A stretch of 57,505 nucleotides of DNA, taken from NCBI RefSeq assembly GCF_020640915.1, contig NZ_JADWDC010000011.1, positions 51,216-108,720 on the forward strand, in the 5' to 3' direction. The translations under genes and the position numbers were made by a program. This DNA is from Waterburya agarophytonicola KI4. Lineage in GTDB: Bacteria > Cyanobacteriota > Cyanobacteriia > Cyanobacteriales > Xenococcaceae. Positions 27,054-36,408 of the stretch are shown here, one piece after another. Positions within the stretch are counted from its first letter, which is position 1. Each line of letters starts with the position of its first letter. A model generated the notes under the pieces. The model was not told where the DNA came from. It saw only the letters and a program-made list of their open reading frames with translations, and searched no databases.

Positions 27054-30000
27054 ATGAAAGCAAATAATCAGCAATTGATCAGTGCGATCGCGATTCGCCG
27101 TCATATTGGGACGTTAATGCTAGCCCTCTCGGCAATTGTGCTAGGCATTTTTTTTGTATTTCGTCTTCCCGTAGATCTATTACCTCTCATTACCTATCCT
27201 CGTATTGGAGTAGTAGTAAATATTCCTGGTGCGTCGCCACAAGTCGCTTTAGAAGAAGTCACCAAGCCTTTGGAAGAAGCCCTAAATGCGACAGAAGGGT
27301 TAGAACAAATATTTTCTGAAACTAGAGAAGGTAGAGTCCGTTTAAACCTTTATTTTCGCCCAGGAGATGATATTGATAAGGCTTTGTCTGATGCGACGGC
27401 TATATTTAATCGCAATCGAGATAGTTTGCCAGATCTGGTTACTAATGGCAGTTTGTTTAAGTTCGATCCTTCCCAACAGGCGATTTATGAGTTTGCGATC
27501 GAATCTGCTGCTTTAGACGATCTTGCACTGAGGGTTTTTGCAGAAGAAGAGTTGAGTCGGGAGTTGAATATTATTCCAGGGGTAGCATCGGTAGATGTAG
27601 CAGGAGGGGTTACGGAAGAAATTGGCATAAATGTAGATTTGGAAAGATTACAGGCTGCGGGATTGGGTTTCAATGCCATTACCAATAAATTACAAGAAGG
27701 CGATCGCGATTTGGCGGGAGGGAGATTGAGAGGGGAAGCAGGAGATCCGATCATTAGAACCGTCGGACAATGGCAAAATATCGAACAAATTCGTAATTTA
27801 AGCCTAGATTTACCCGATCGCAATTTGATCAATTTGTCAGATGTTGCTCGAATTAATGATGGCATTGCCGAACAAACTTTGTTTGTTACCCTCAATGGGA
27901 AACCTGCGGTTAAAATCAGCATTCAAAAACAGCCTGACGCTAATAGTATTGAAGTTATTAACCAAATCAAAACTAAAATTGCTTACCTCAAAGAATCTGG
28001 CATAATTCCCGATAGCATAACTTTAGTTACTACCAAAGATGAATCGGTATTTATTCGCAGTTCGATCGCTAATGTGATTAGTGCGGGAGGGATGGGTACG
28101 GTTTTAGCCGCAGCAGCAGTTTTCTTGTTTTTGGGTTCGTTGCGTCAGACTTTTATTATCGCGATCGCCATTCCTCTGGCGACTTTGATGGCGATTTTAT
28201 TAATGAAGTTGTTTGCTCTGTCGATTAATATCTTCAGCCTGGGAGGATTAGCTTTAGGGGTAGGAATTGTGGTGGATAATTCCATCGTCATGCTGGAAAA
28301 TATTGCCGAGAGACACAATAATGTTAACGGAGGCGAATTAGGCAAGAATGGGGCGATCGACAATGCCATTGTTGCTAGTGCAGAAGTAGAATCTGCTTTG
28401 ATTGCATCCACCATTACTAATTTAGTTTCAGTATTGCCTTTTCTTTTAATGGGTGGTTTATTCTCTCTGTTATTTCGAGAATTAATCTTAACTGTCAGTT
28501 TTGCGATCGCAGCATCTCTAATGATCGCCTTAACTGTAGTTCCCATGATGGCTTCACGTCTTTTGAGTATTCCCCAAAGCAGCAAAATAGATAAATTTCC
28601 TTTTTTAGTGTGGTTTAATCGTCAATTTATTAAAGTTACTAATCTATATGGCAAAATACTCCGAAAAGTGATTCGCTACCGCATCATTATCATTGTTTTA
28701 GTCTTCTCTATTTTAGGCAGTAGTAGCTATCAAATTTGGCAAGATTTACCCCAAGAAATTTTACCTTCCCTCAATACGGGAGAAGCACAACTTTATGCTC
28801 GTTTTCCCTCTGGGACAAACTTAGACGATAACCGCCGTGTCATGGAAGCAGCAGAGGAGGTTTTTTTGCGTCAACCAGAAACCGAATATGTCTTTACTTC
28901 TACAGGAGGTTTTTTGTTTGGTAGTAGCACTATTGATAACTTGTTGCGTAGTTCTAGTACTATAACTTTAGACACCAATAGCGATCTTGATGCTTATGTA
29001 GAAAGAGTCAATCAAGAATTCGATAAGTTCAACCTGGTAGATACTCGCTTGCGCCTTTCTCCCAGTCAGGTTCGGGGTTTGAATCTCAATAATGCCCCTG
29101 TAAGTTCCGATCTAGATTTGATCTTACAAGGTAAAAATTATTTGTTATTAGAAGAAACAGGAGAAAAACTCCTCAAAATACTAGACGAAAAAGCAACTCT
29201 GGCTAGATATCGGGGAGATGCAGACAGCAAGCAGCCAGAAATCCAAATCCAACCTAACTATACTCGCTTGACAGATTTGGGCTATAGCGTCACAGAATTG
29301 GGCAGTACGGTACAAACTGCGGTTAATGGCGCGATCGCATCCCAACTGAGGAGAGAACAACGTCTGATAGATATTAGAGTACAGTTAGATAAAAGCTATC
29401 GTCAATCTATCGGACAATTACAACAGCTACCTTTGTTAACCAGCAACAATAATGCGATCGAGTTAAGTGACGTTGCTAAGATCAACTTAGGAGAAGCACC
29501 AGGAGAAATCCAACGCATCAACCAGCGTAATGTATTTATTATTGCAGGAAGCCTATCTGAAGGGGCAAGCTTTAACGAAGCAATGGCGGAATTAAAATCT
29601 ATCATTGCGGAGGCTAATTTACCATCGGGAATTGCAGCATTACCCAGCTATGCAGAAGCATCTAATCAAGAAATACAAACCTCATTAAGAATTATGGGAG
29701 GGTTAGCTGTATTTCTAGTCTTTGTGGTGATGGCAATACAATATAACTCTTTAATCGATCCTTTGATTATTATTTTCACCGTACCCTTAGCTTTGGCGGG
29801 AGGAGTCTATGGGCTTTATTTTACCGAAACTCCTATTAGTGCGATCGTTTTGGTGGGTACGGTGTTGCTGGTGGGGATAGTAGTTAATAATGCGATCGTC
29901 ATGGTAGAATTAGCCAATCAAATTCAAGGCGATAAAGGCTTTACCACTGCGATCGTTCTAGCTGCAACTTCTAGACTCCGACCTATATTAATGACTACCA

Positions 30001-30161
30001 TTACTACAGTATTGGGAATGCTTCCCTTAGCACTGGGTATTGGTACGGGTTCTGAATTATTACAACCTTTAGGAATAGTGGTGTTTTTTGGTTTAGGTTT
30101 AGCCACTTTTTTAACCTTATTTATTATTCCCTGTTTTTATGTATTGTTACATGGAAAATAA
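27054..30161 (+). CDS. RND-family efflux pump inner membrane subunit
   Basis: A 1035-residue proton-driven transporter of the AcrB/HAE1 superfamily. The N terminus has the RND pattern (PVDLLPLITYPRIGVVVNIPGASP), TM4 carries the proton-relay acids in LGVGIVVDNSIVMLENI, and the second half repeats it as GTVLLVGIVVNNAIVMVELAN. Two large periplasmic loops follow TM1 and TM7 as expected for a full-length pump. No membrane fusion protein or TolC gene is adjacent, so partners are elsewhere. A 200-base leader separates it from the RRM terminator. Confidence 0.94.
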   Translation: MKANNQQLISAIAIRRHIGTLMLALSAIVLGIFFVFRLPVDLLPLITYPRIGVVVNIPGASPQVALEEVTKPLEEALNATEGLEQIFSETREGRVRLNLYFRPGDDIDKALSDATAIFNRNRDSLPDLVTNGSLFKFDPSQQAIYEFAIESAALDDLALRVFAEEELSRELNIIPGVASVDVAGGVTEEIGINVDLERLQAAGLGFNAITNKLQEGDRDLAGGRLRGEAGDPIIRTVGQWQNIEQIRNLSLDLPDRNLINLSDVARINDGIAEQTLFVTLNGKPAVKISIQKQPDANSIEVINQIKTKIAYLKESGIIPDSITLVTTKDESVFIRSSIANVISAGGMGTVLAAAAVFLFLGSLRQTFIIAIAIPLATLMAILLMKLFALSINIFSLGGLALGVGIVVDNSIVMLENIAERHNNVNGGELGKNGAIDNAIVASAEVESALIASTITNLVSVLPFLLMGGLFSLLFRELILTVSFAIAASLMIALTVVPMMASRLLSIPQSSKIDKFPFLVWFNRQFIKVTNLYGKILRKVIRYRIIIIVLVFSILGSSSYQIWQDLPQEILPSLNTGEAQLYARFPSGTNLDDNRRVMEAAEEVFLRQPETEYVFTSTGGFLFGSSTIDNLLRSSSTITLDTNSDLDAYVERVNQEFDKFNLVDTRLRLSPSQVRGLNLNNAPVSSDLDLILQGKNYLLLEETGEKLLKILDEKATLARYRGDADSKQPEIQIQPNYTRLTDLGYSVTELGSTVQTAVNGAIASQLRREQRLIDIRVQLDKSYRQSIGQLQQLPLLTSNNNAIELSDVAKINLGEAPGEIQRINQRNVFIIAGSLSEGASFNEAMAELKSIIAEANLPSGIAALPSYAEASNQEIQTSLRIMGGLAVFLVFVVMAIQYNSLIDPLIIIFTVPLALAGGVYGLYFTETPISAIVLVGTVLLVGIVVNNAIVMVELANQIQGDKGFTTAIVLAATSRLRPILMTTITTVLGMLPLALGIGTGSELLQPLGIVVFFGLGLATFLTLFIIPCFYVLLHGK

Positions 30162-30230
30162 ATACTGGTGGTTTGATATAGTAGCTAATCAATCTTATTA
30201 TTGTTAGTTATTGGCTTGTATTGCAATTGT

Positions 30231-30392
30231 TTAGTAGAAATTCAAATTATCGGCACTAATACGAGCAGATTCAATACTAATAATGTTTGATATTTCTTCA
30301 TTCTGTTGAGCAGAGTTAGATGCTTGAATAATTAAAAAGCCAATGATTAAACAATATAACAAGTCGATACCAATTTTATAAAAGTCCTGCAT
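30231..30392 (-). CDS. Very small single-span membrane protein (hypothetical)
   Basis: About 53 residues with one hydrophobic segment IGIDLLYCLIIGFLIIQAS near the N terminus and a polar tail. The start at 30392 is chosen because AAAGG lies 7 bases upstream; Met 8 codons earlier has no such site. I do not recognise it. It lies between the RND gene and holA, convergent with the former. It may be a chance frame. Confidence 0.3.
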   Translation of the reverse strand: MQDFYKIGIDLLYCLIIGFLIIQASNSAQQNEEISNIISIESARISADNLNFY

Positions 30393-30601
30393 TTTAAAAC
30401 CTTTGATTATCTCCATGAACTTAATATATATCAGAGATAATACTTAAGTCATATTACCTATAAAAAAATTTCCTAATCTTTATATAACTGGGATTTATTT
30501 GAATTAATTATTAAGACACAATCTTAATTCGAGCTACTTTATCGTCATATTTTGTTACATAGTCATCATTTGTTATTAGTTGTCAATAATCAGTCATCAC
30601 A

Positions 30602-31582
30602 ATGCCTATATATTTATATTGGGGAGAAGACGATTTCGAGATCGCTCAAGCCATAGAAAAATTACAGAACAAAGTTCTAGATCCTAGTTGGTTACAATTC
30701 AATTATCAAAAGCTGGATGGCGATCGCACTGAAGCGATAATAGAAGGGTTGAATCAAGCCATGACTCCTGTCTTTGGTGGGGGAGGAAGATTGACATGGT
30801 TGGCGGATACTAATCTCTGTCAGCAAAAACCTGCCGATGCTATTATCGATGAGTTAAAACGCACCCTAGAAGTAATTCCCGATACATCTCATTTATTGTT
30901 AACTACCAAGAAAAAGCCCGACGGTAGATTGAGTTCTACCAAGCTATTTAATAAATACGCCCAGGTAAAAGATTTTAGTCTGATTCCTCCTTGGAAAACT
31001 GATTTAATTGCCAACAAAATCACAGAAATTGCTAGAGAAATACAACTTAAATTAACTCCCAAAGCGATCGCCTTACTCACAGATTCAGTCGGTAATAATA
31101 CCAGGCAAATCTGGAATGAATTAGCCAAATTAAAAATATATCGAGGAGAAAGCGATAAACCTTTAGACGAAACAGATGTAGTTGGATTAGTACTCTGCAA
31201 TACCCAAAATAGTCTTAAATTAGCAGCAGCAATTAAAGATGGCAAAGCCGATCAAGCTTTGGGTTTAGTTACTGATCTAATTAACCGTAACGAACCCGCA
31301 TTAAAAATCGTAGCTACTCTAGTAGGACAATTTCGGACTTGGACGATCGTAAAACTAATGGAAGAAGCAGGAGAAAGAGACAATAAAGCGATCTCTTCTG
31401 CTGCGGGAATTAATAATCCCAATCGTCTTTATTTTATCCGCAAAGAAATATATCAAAATACTCCACAACAACTCTTATCGACATTACCCTTGCTTCTAGA
31501 CTTGGAATATAGCCTGAAAACAGGTTCAGAAGCATTAGTAATCTTGCAAACTAAGATAATAGAACTTTGTCTTTTATTTTAA
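30602..31582 (+). CDS. holA: DNA polymerase III delta subunit
   Basis: Clamp-loader subunit that opens the beta clamp for loading on DNA. The 326-residue product starts PIYLYWGEDDFEIAQAIEKL, typical of HolA, with the AAA+-like domain I followed by LTDSVGNNTRQIWNELAKL and NEPALKIVATLVGQFRTW in the middle, and the C-terminal helical collar (DLEYSLKTGSEA). It is a monocistronic-looking unit with an AT-rich leader. Confidence 0.92.
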   Translation: MPIYLYWGEDDFEIAQAIEKLQNKVLDPSWLQFNYQKLDGDRTEAIIEGLNQAMTPVFGGGGRLTWLADTNLCQQKPADAIIDELKRTLEVIPDTSHLLLTTKKKPDGRLSSTKLFNKYAQVKDFSLIPPWKTDLIANKITEIAREIQLKLTPKAIALLTDSVGNNTRQIWNELAKLKIYRGESDKPLDETDVVGLVLCNTQNSLKLAAAIKDGKADQALGLVTDLINRNEPALKIVATLVGQFRTWTIVKLMEEAGERDNKAISSAAGINNPNRLYFIRKEIYQNTPQQLLSTLPLLLDLEYSLKTGSEALVILQTKIIELCLLF

Positions 31583-31752
31583 TTATTGCTTTAAGCAATG
31601 ATTGCTGAAAGACAAGTAGCACACCATTGATTGTTTTGGTGCGATCGCGATCGCCATGATTGTTGTTTGAGATCACAGAGTAGGCTTCGATCTTGAGTTA
31701 GGTTATAGCAGCGATTGTAAAGATTAAGTAAAGCAACTATCAAGATTTAATA

Positions 31753-31926
31753 ATGAATAACCTAACCATTCAACAATTCTGTCAGCTAGAAACTTTAAAA
31801 ACTGACCTCAATCCCCTAATCAAGTCTAATTGCGAATACAACGAAGAAATTGAAGGTAATTTGTCTGTACTTAAATTAACGAATCCTGAAGGTGAAGTTA
31901 TTCAAGAATTGATTGTAGTCCTGTGA
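31753..31926 (+). CDS. Small hypothetical protein, 57 residues
   Basis: An ATG at 31753 opens MNNLTIQQFCQLETLKTDLN, continues through EYNEEIEGNLSVLKLTNPEG and ends at TGA 31924-31926. The product is acidic, soluble, with a beta-strand-like end (EVIQELIVVL). Codon choice resembles coding DNA. I do not recognise the family, and it is too short to be sure. Confidence 0.4.
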   Translation: MNNLTIQQFCQLETLKTDLNPLIKSNCEYNEEIEGNLSVLKLTNPEGEVIQELIVVL

Positions 31927-31930
31927 AAAA

Positions 31931-31966
31931 GACAGAGAGAGAGGGAGACAGGGAGACGAGGAGCAA
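31931..31966. repeat. Purine-rich degenerate repeat (GGGAGACA units)
   Basis: A run of GA dinucleotides followed by degenerate GGGAGACA octamers from about 31943. It lies immediately after the small gene ending at 31926 and is a typical low-complexity intergenic motif. Confidence 0.5.
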
Positions 31967-32106
31967 TTTAATTTATCTAACCTCCCTACTCCATCTAGAT
32001 AAAAGCATGCCTTTTTTCCCTACTACTTCGTTTCATTTCTTCCTCACAATAGCTACTAAAACCTTACTGTTAGTTAAGCTTCTGAGTTTTCTACCTCTGC
32101 CTCTGC

Positions 32107-33048
32107 TTATGCTTCAGGTTCCGGTTTAGACTCTGCCTTAGACTCTGGTGGTTGAGATTCGGGATTTCGCGCTTTCTCCCATCTCTCCTCTGCGTTTGCC
32201 ATCACTTGCTCGATTTTTTCCAGGTTTTCCCCAGGATATTCTTCCAAAGCCTTAATAGAGAGAGACATTCTATTTTGATATTCATCGATTTGTTTGATGA
32301 CGACTTTGATCTCTTGTCCCACTTCAAAAATGCGATCGAGGGACTCAATACGTGCGCCACTAATTTCCTTGATGTGTAACAAACCCGTTGCACCCTGAAG
32401 GTCGACAAATACTCCATAGGGCTTAATATTAACGATTTTGCCAGGCATTAATGCCCCTTGAACGATGTTATTCATCGCTACTGCACGCATAGCATCTCGT
32501 TGGGATAAGACCAGCTTACGATTCTCTTGGTTCACTTCTAGAAAAGTAGCCGTCAAAAGTTGTCCCACAAGAGAGTCTAAGTTATCGCGCTGCTGCAAAT
32601 GCGATCGCGGTATAAATGCGCGCAAACCAGCAACTTCACCCGTTACACCACCTTTATTCGCCCCTGTAATCCTGATTTGAGTAGACTTACCAGTCTCAGC
32701 CATTTCTTTGATATCTGCCCAAGCTTCATCTAGTGCTAACTGACGTAAAGATAGAGTAACTTGCCCTTCAGAATCTTGTTCTCGAATAATTAAAAATTCT
32801 TTAATTTCCCCCGTGGGTAATATATTCTCTAGATTGTTAACAAAACCCAAAGCTGCTTCATTGGTAGGAACAAAACCAGGAGATTTACCACCAATATCAA
32901 CATACGCTCCATCAGAGGTAATTTGAACTACCGTACCCTTAACTTTTTGCCCTTTAATGAATTCATAATCATATTTTTTTAGGGCGTTCTCAAAATCCTC
33001 CATCGAGAAGGTTTGAGCGGGATTAGGAGAGGGTGTAGAATCAGACAT
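32107..33048 (-). CDS. rpsA: 30S ribosomal protein S1 (cyanobacterial three-repeat form)
   Basis: Binds mRNA on the small ribosomal subunit to help initiation. Three S1 RNA-binding repeats are visible: GQKVKGTVVQITSDGAYVDI near the N terminus, an internal divergent one (GKSTQIRITGANKGGVTGEV), and GALMPGKIVNIKPYGVFVDL. This three-repeat form, about 313 residues, is the normal cyanobacterial/chloroplast one rather than the six-repeat enterobacterial S1. The start at 33048 (MSDSTPSPNP) is preferred over the in-frame ATG 16 codons upstream. The tail is Glu/Pro-rich. Confidence 0.93.
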   Translation of the reverse strand: MSDSTPSPNPAQTFSMEDFENALKKYDYEFIKGQKVKGTVVQITSDGAYVDIGGKSPGFVPTNEAALGFVNNLENILPTGEIKEFLIIREQDSEGQVTLSLRQLALDEAWADIKEMAETGKSTQIRITGANKGGVTGEVAGLRAFIPRSHLQQRDNLDSLVGQLLTATFLEVNQENRKLVLSQRDAMRAVAMNNIVQGALMPGKIVNIKPYGVFVDLQGATGLLHIKEISGARIESLDRIFEVGQEIKVVIKQIDEYQNRMSLSIKALEEYPGENLEKIEQVMANAEERWEKARNPESQPPESKAESKPEPEA

Positions 33049-33116
33049 AGTAATGTGAGTAGTAAATGGTAACAGACAGAGCCAATCTAAAGTCAATTTT
33101 AGACTACTTTATTTGT

Positions 33117-33833
33117 TTATAGTTTTTGGCTAAACAAGTCTAGCACTTTTATCCAAGCATCTTTTGCTGCTGCTCGATCGTAGCTAGGACGACGATCGCA
33201 CATAAATCCATGAGTAGCACCTTCATAACGGAAGATTTGGTGGGAAATATTGTGTTTTTGCAATTCTCTCTCTATTTCTTTTGTTTGTTCGTTGGGAATT
33301 AAAGGATCTTCCGTGCCAAAAAAAGCATAAAGTGTTCCTGTAATATCTTGAGTGCGGAAAATTGTGGGTTCTTCTTTTCCAGGACACCAAGTAGCGATTT
33401 GCGCGCCATAAAATGAGGCTGTAGCAGTAACATCTTTTAAGGTTGCTGCTAAATAAACTACATGACCGCCAAAACAAAAACCTATCGTCCTTACGCCCTC
33501 TTGCTTTACTTCTGGCAGACTGTAAAGATAATCGATGGTTGCTTGAATATCGCTCATTAATTCATCGGCTTGTGTTGCCACTTTATATTGACGACCGAGT
33601 TTTACATCATCTTCTCCATAGCCCACCTCAAACTCTGGTGCTTGACGCTGATAGATAGCAGGAGCGATCGCAATATACCCCTCTGCTGCTAATCTTTCTG
33701 TGATATTTCGAATATGTTCGTTAACCCCGAAGATCTCTTGAACAACAATAACTGCGCTATAAGTCCCAGGTGTTTCTGGCTTTGCTAAATAAGCATCTAT
33801 TTCTAAATCTTGATTTTTAACTTTAACCCACAT
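33117..33833 (-). CDS. Dienelactone hydrolase family protein
   Basis: A 238-residue alpha/beta hydrolase. The nucleophile is Cys120 in GFCFGGHVV, the acid is the Asp in GTEDPLIPNEQ, and the His is in ATHGFMCDRR near residue 206, giving the Cys-Asp-His triad typical of the family. VQEIFGVNEHIRN near the N terminus is also diagnostic. The physiological substrate in cyanobacteria is not known. It lies 68 bases before rpsA start on the same strand. Confidence 0.9.
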   Translation of the reverse strand: MWVKVKNQDLEIDAYLAKPETPGTYSAVIVVQEIFGVNEHIRNITERLAAEGYIAIAPAIYQRQAPEFEVGYGEDDVKLGRQYKVATQADELMSDIQATIDYLYSLPEVKQEGVRTIGFCFGGHVVYLAATLKDVTATASFYGAQIATWCPGKEEPTIFRTQDITGTLYAFFGTEDPLIPNEQTKEIERELQKHNISHQIFRYEGATHGFMCDRRPSYDRAAAKDAWIKVLDLFSQKL

Positions 33834-33879
33834 AATGGTCGTACACAGTTTAATTTAAATAGGCGAAATGATTGGCTCA

Positions 33880-33900
33880 GAAGTAAGAAGTAAGAAGTAA
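33880..33900. repeat. Heptamer tandem repeat GAAGTAA (3 units)
   Basis: Three exact units GAAGTAA at 33880-33900, in the gap between hisB and the dienelactone hydrolase gene. This is another STRR-type run. Confidence 0.65.
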
Positions 33901-34020
33901 AAAAATTAACTGTTAGGTTACGCAAATATTCAATTTAATTGATTAATAAAGTTAACTTAATTATGTGCTTACCCAACCTACTCTTCTTTTTTTGTTCCTT
34001 AATCCCTCATTTCTCATGCC

Positions 34021-34662
34021 TTATAAAACTCCTTTTGAACTTGGAATCGTACCAGCACGTCGAGGATCTATTTCTGTAGCCATGCGCACAGCGCGAGCAA
34101 AAGCTTTAAAAGTTGCTTCAATAATATGGTGAGAATTAATCCCGTCTAATTGTCGGATATGAAGAGTCATCTGAGAATGATTGACCACCGCTACAAAAAA
34201 TTCTCGCACTAGTTGAGTGTCATAAGTTCCAACTCTTTGAGTTGGTATATCTAAATTGTAACTAAGATGAGATCTACCCGAAAAATCTAGGGCTACCTGT
34301 ACTAAAGATTCGTCTAGAGGAGCAACAAAATGACCAAAACGAACAATACCTTTGCGATCGCCTAAAGCCTCAGCTAATGCCATTCCTAGAGTAATTCCCA
34401 CATCTTCATTAGTGTGGTGATCGTCAATTTCAATATCACCACTGGCTTTAACATTAAGATCGATTAAGCCGTGGGAAGAAATTTGATCTAGCATATGATC
34501 TAGAAAAGGAATACCCGTATCTGCATTACATTTTCCCGTACCATCAATATTTATTTCTACTGTGACATCGGTTTCTCCTGTTTTTCTGGTTACAGATGCA
34601 GTGCGGGATAAACTGAGAGGTAGATTGTTGCTTGAGGTTGCTGGGCGATCGCTTGTTTGCAT
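34021..34662 (-). CDS. hisB: HisB, imidazoleglycerol-phosphate dehydratase
   Basis: Removes water from IGP to give imidazole acetol phosphate in histidine synthesis. The 213-residue monofunctional enzyme shows the metal-binding motifs [28 protein letters not shown] and [17 protein letters not shown], each with the expected His and Glu residues. It lies 41 bases after fabI on the same strand. Confidence 0.97.
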   Translation of the reverse strand: MQTSDRPATSSNNLPLSLSRTASVTRKTGETDVTVEINIDGTGKCNADTGIPFLDHMLDQISSHGLIDLNVKASGDIEIDDHHTNEDVGITLGMALAEALGDRKGIVRFGHFVAPLDESLVQVALDFSGRSHLSYNLDIPTQRVGTYDTQLVREFFVAVVNHSQMTLHIRQLDGINSHHIIEATFKAFARAVRMATEIDPRRAGTIPSSKGVL

Positions 34663-34703
34663 TTTGACTCCTAAAATATATGACTTTGTTTAGCTAAAAA
34701 ATC

Positions 34704-35480
34704 TTACATACCCATTATCTCGTATCCCGAATCAACATAAATTACTTGTCCTGTAATTCCGCTAGCAAGATCACTACAGAGAAAAGCAGCAGTGTTACCG
34801 ACTTCTGTTTGAGTTACGGTACGACGTAGGGGAGCAGTTTCTTCTACGTGGCGAATCATATCGAGGATACCGCCTACAGCAGAGGATGCGAGGGTACGAA
34901 TAGGCCCTGCGGAGATAGCATTAACTCGAATATTGTCTTGACCTAATTCGGCAGCCAAATAGCGCACGCTCATTTCTAAAGCAGATTTTGCCACTCCCAT
35001 GACGTTGTAGTTGGGAATTACTTTCACCCCACCCAAATAGGAAAGGGTAACGATGCTCCCACCTTCTTTCATTAGAGGTTTGGCTCTAACTGCCAGACAG
35101 TTGAGAGAGTAGCTGCTAATATCTAAAGCTTTAGCAAAACCCGCTCTGGATGTAGCGGAAAAGTCTCCCGTCAAGTCTTCGCGATCGGCAAATGCCAGAC
35201 AATGAACTAAAATATCTATCTTGCCCCATTTCTCTTCGATAGTGGCAAACATAGAATCTAATAACTCATCGTCTTGTACGTCGCAGGGAACGATTATACT
35301 AGGATTTAAAGGCTCGACTAATTCGGTGACTTTCTTTTTGAAACGCCCTTTCTCGTCGGGGAGATAATTAACGCCGATGTTTGCACCAGCTTTATGCAGT
35401 TGTTGGGCAATACCCCAAGCAATAGAACGATTGTTAGCTATTCCTGTAACGAAAGCATTCTTTCCAGTTAAATCTAGCAC
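34704..35480 (-). CDS. fabI: FabI, enoyl-[acyl-carrier-protein] reductase
   Basis: Reduces enoyl-ACP in the last step of each fatty acid elongation cycle. A 258-residue SDR of the FabI class: GIANNRSIAWGIAQQLHKAG binds NADH, VHCLAFADREDL follows, and the catalytic Tyr and Lys are in YNVMGVAKSALE. The motif SAGPIRTLASSAVGG is the substrate-binding helix. It is divergent from ntcA across 162 bases and upstream of hisB. Confidence 0.97.
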   Translation of the reverse strand: MLDLTGKNAFVTGIANNRSIAWGIAQQLHKAGANIGVNYLPDEKGRFKKKVTELVEPLNPSIIVPCDVQDDELLDSMFATIEEKWGKIDILVHCLAFADREDLTGDFSATSRAGFAKALDISSYSLNCLAVRAKPLMKEGGSIVTLSYLGGVKVIPNYNVMGVAKSALEMSVRYLAAELGQDNIRVNAISAGPIRTLASSAVGGILDMIRHVEETAPLRRTVTQTEVGNTAAFLCSDLASGITGQVIYVDSGYEIMGM

Positions 35481-35597
35481 GGTCTTTTCTCAATTTTATT
35501 TCATTGCAATTATCTATCCTACAACTGCCTGGGAGTCTTAATTACTAAATAGTCAGAGGAAGGAAAAGAATTCTAGGTTGTAGTGTGAGAATATATA

Positions 35598-35613
35598 ACT
35601 ATCATAAGATAGT
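35598..35613. promoter_or_regulatory. Palindrome in the ntcA-fabI divergent promoter region
   Basis: ACTATC (35598-35603), 4-base spacer, GATAGT (35608-35613): a perfect 6-bp dyad 29 bases before the ntcA ATG. An AT-rich TATATA lies just upstream. I could not find a clean GTA-N8-TAC NtcA box, so autoregulation is not shown. Confidence 0.3.
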
Positions 35614-35642
35614 AAATCCATAACACAACACCTTCAGATTAT

Positions 35643-36320
35643 ATGGAAATCCCCTTAACACAGAATCAGCCCTTAGCATCAGTATTTCGCAAACTCGGTC
35701 GTGGTTCATTTCCTCCTATTGTGGAAGGATTTGAGCGCGGTAAAACTATTTTTTTTCCAGGAGATCCAGCAGAGAGAGTTTATTTTTTACTTAAGGGTGC
35801 AGTCAAATTATCTCGGGTATACGAAGCGGGAGAAGAAATTACCGTAGCTCTCTTGAGAGAAAATACTGTGTTTGGTGTGCTTTCTTTGATTACAGGACAA
35901 AAAAGCGATCGCTTTTATCATGCAGTAGCATTTACTCCCGTAGAGTTGTTATCTGCACCCATCGAACAAGTTGAAAAGGCTTTGCAAGAGAATCCCGAAC
36001 TATCATTACTGATGTTGCGGGGTTTGTCTTCTCGGATTTTGCAAACCGAAATGATGATCGAAACTTTAGCCCATCGGGATATGGGTTCGCGTTTGGTTAG
36101 TTTTTTGTTGATTTTGTGTCGGGATTTTGGCTTACCCACCGAGGCGGGAATTAAAATCGATCTTAAACTATCTCACCAAGCGATCGCTGAAGCCATTGGT
36201 TCTACCCGAGTCACCGTAACTAGACTTTTGGGAGATTTGCGAGATAAAGAAATGGTTTCTATCCACAAGAAAAAAATTACCGTACACAATCCTGTCGCCC
36301 TGAGTCAACAATTTTCTTAG
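35643..36320 (+). CDS. ntcA: NtcA, global nitrogen regulator
   Basis: CRP/FNR-family transcription factor that senses 2-oxoglutarate and activates nitrogen assimilation genes in cyanobacteria. The 225-residue length matches. A cyclic-nucleotide-type effector domain ([20 protein letters not shown], then [11 protein letters not shown]) is followed by the C helix and a helix-turn-helix, [20 protein letters not shown]. This recognition helix is characteristic of NtcA. DUF3084 and a YqgF-like gene follow on the same strand. Confidence 0.97.
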   Translation: MEIPLTQNQPLASVFRKLGRGSFPPIVEGFERGKTIFFPGDPAERVYFLLKGAVKLSRVYEAGEEITVALLRENTVFGVLSLITGQKSDRFYHAVAFTPVELLSAPIEQVEKALQENPELSLLMLRGLSSRILQTEMMIETLAHRDMGSRLVSFLLILCRDFGLPTEAGIKIDLKLSHQAIAEAIGSTRVTVTRLLGDLRDKEMVSIHKKKITVHNPVALSQQFS

Positions 36321-36408
36321 AATATTTCAGTAGCAACCCGATCGTCCATCAATTTTGTGACAAATTAATTGTCTTAATTGTCATCATTCCTTTATTTAAT
36401 CATTTCTA

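Noticed and set aside
31641-31655. Overlapping HIP1 sites (GCGATCGCGATCGC)
   Set aside because: HIP1 is abundant throughout this genome, so the double site is expected by chance and not a special element.
35560-35642. NtcA autoregulatory box GTA-N8-TAC upstream of ntcA
   Set aside because: TGTAGTGTGAGAATA begins with a GTA half site but no TAC at the right distance was found.
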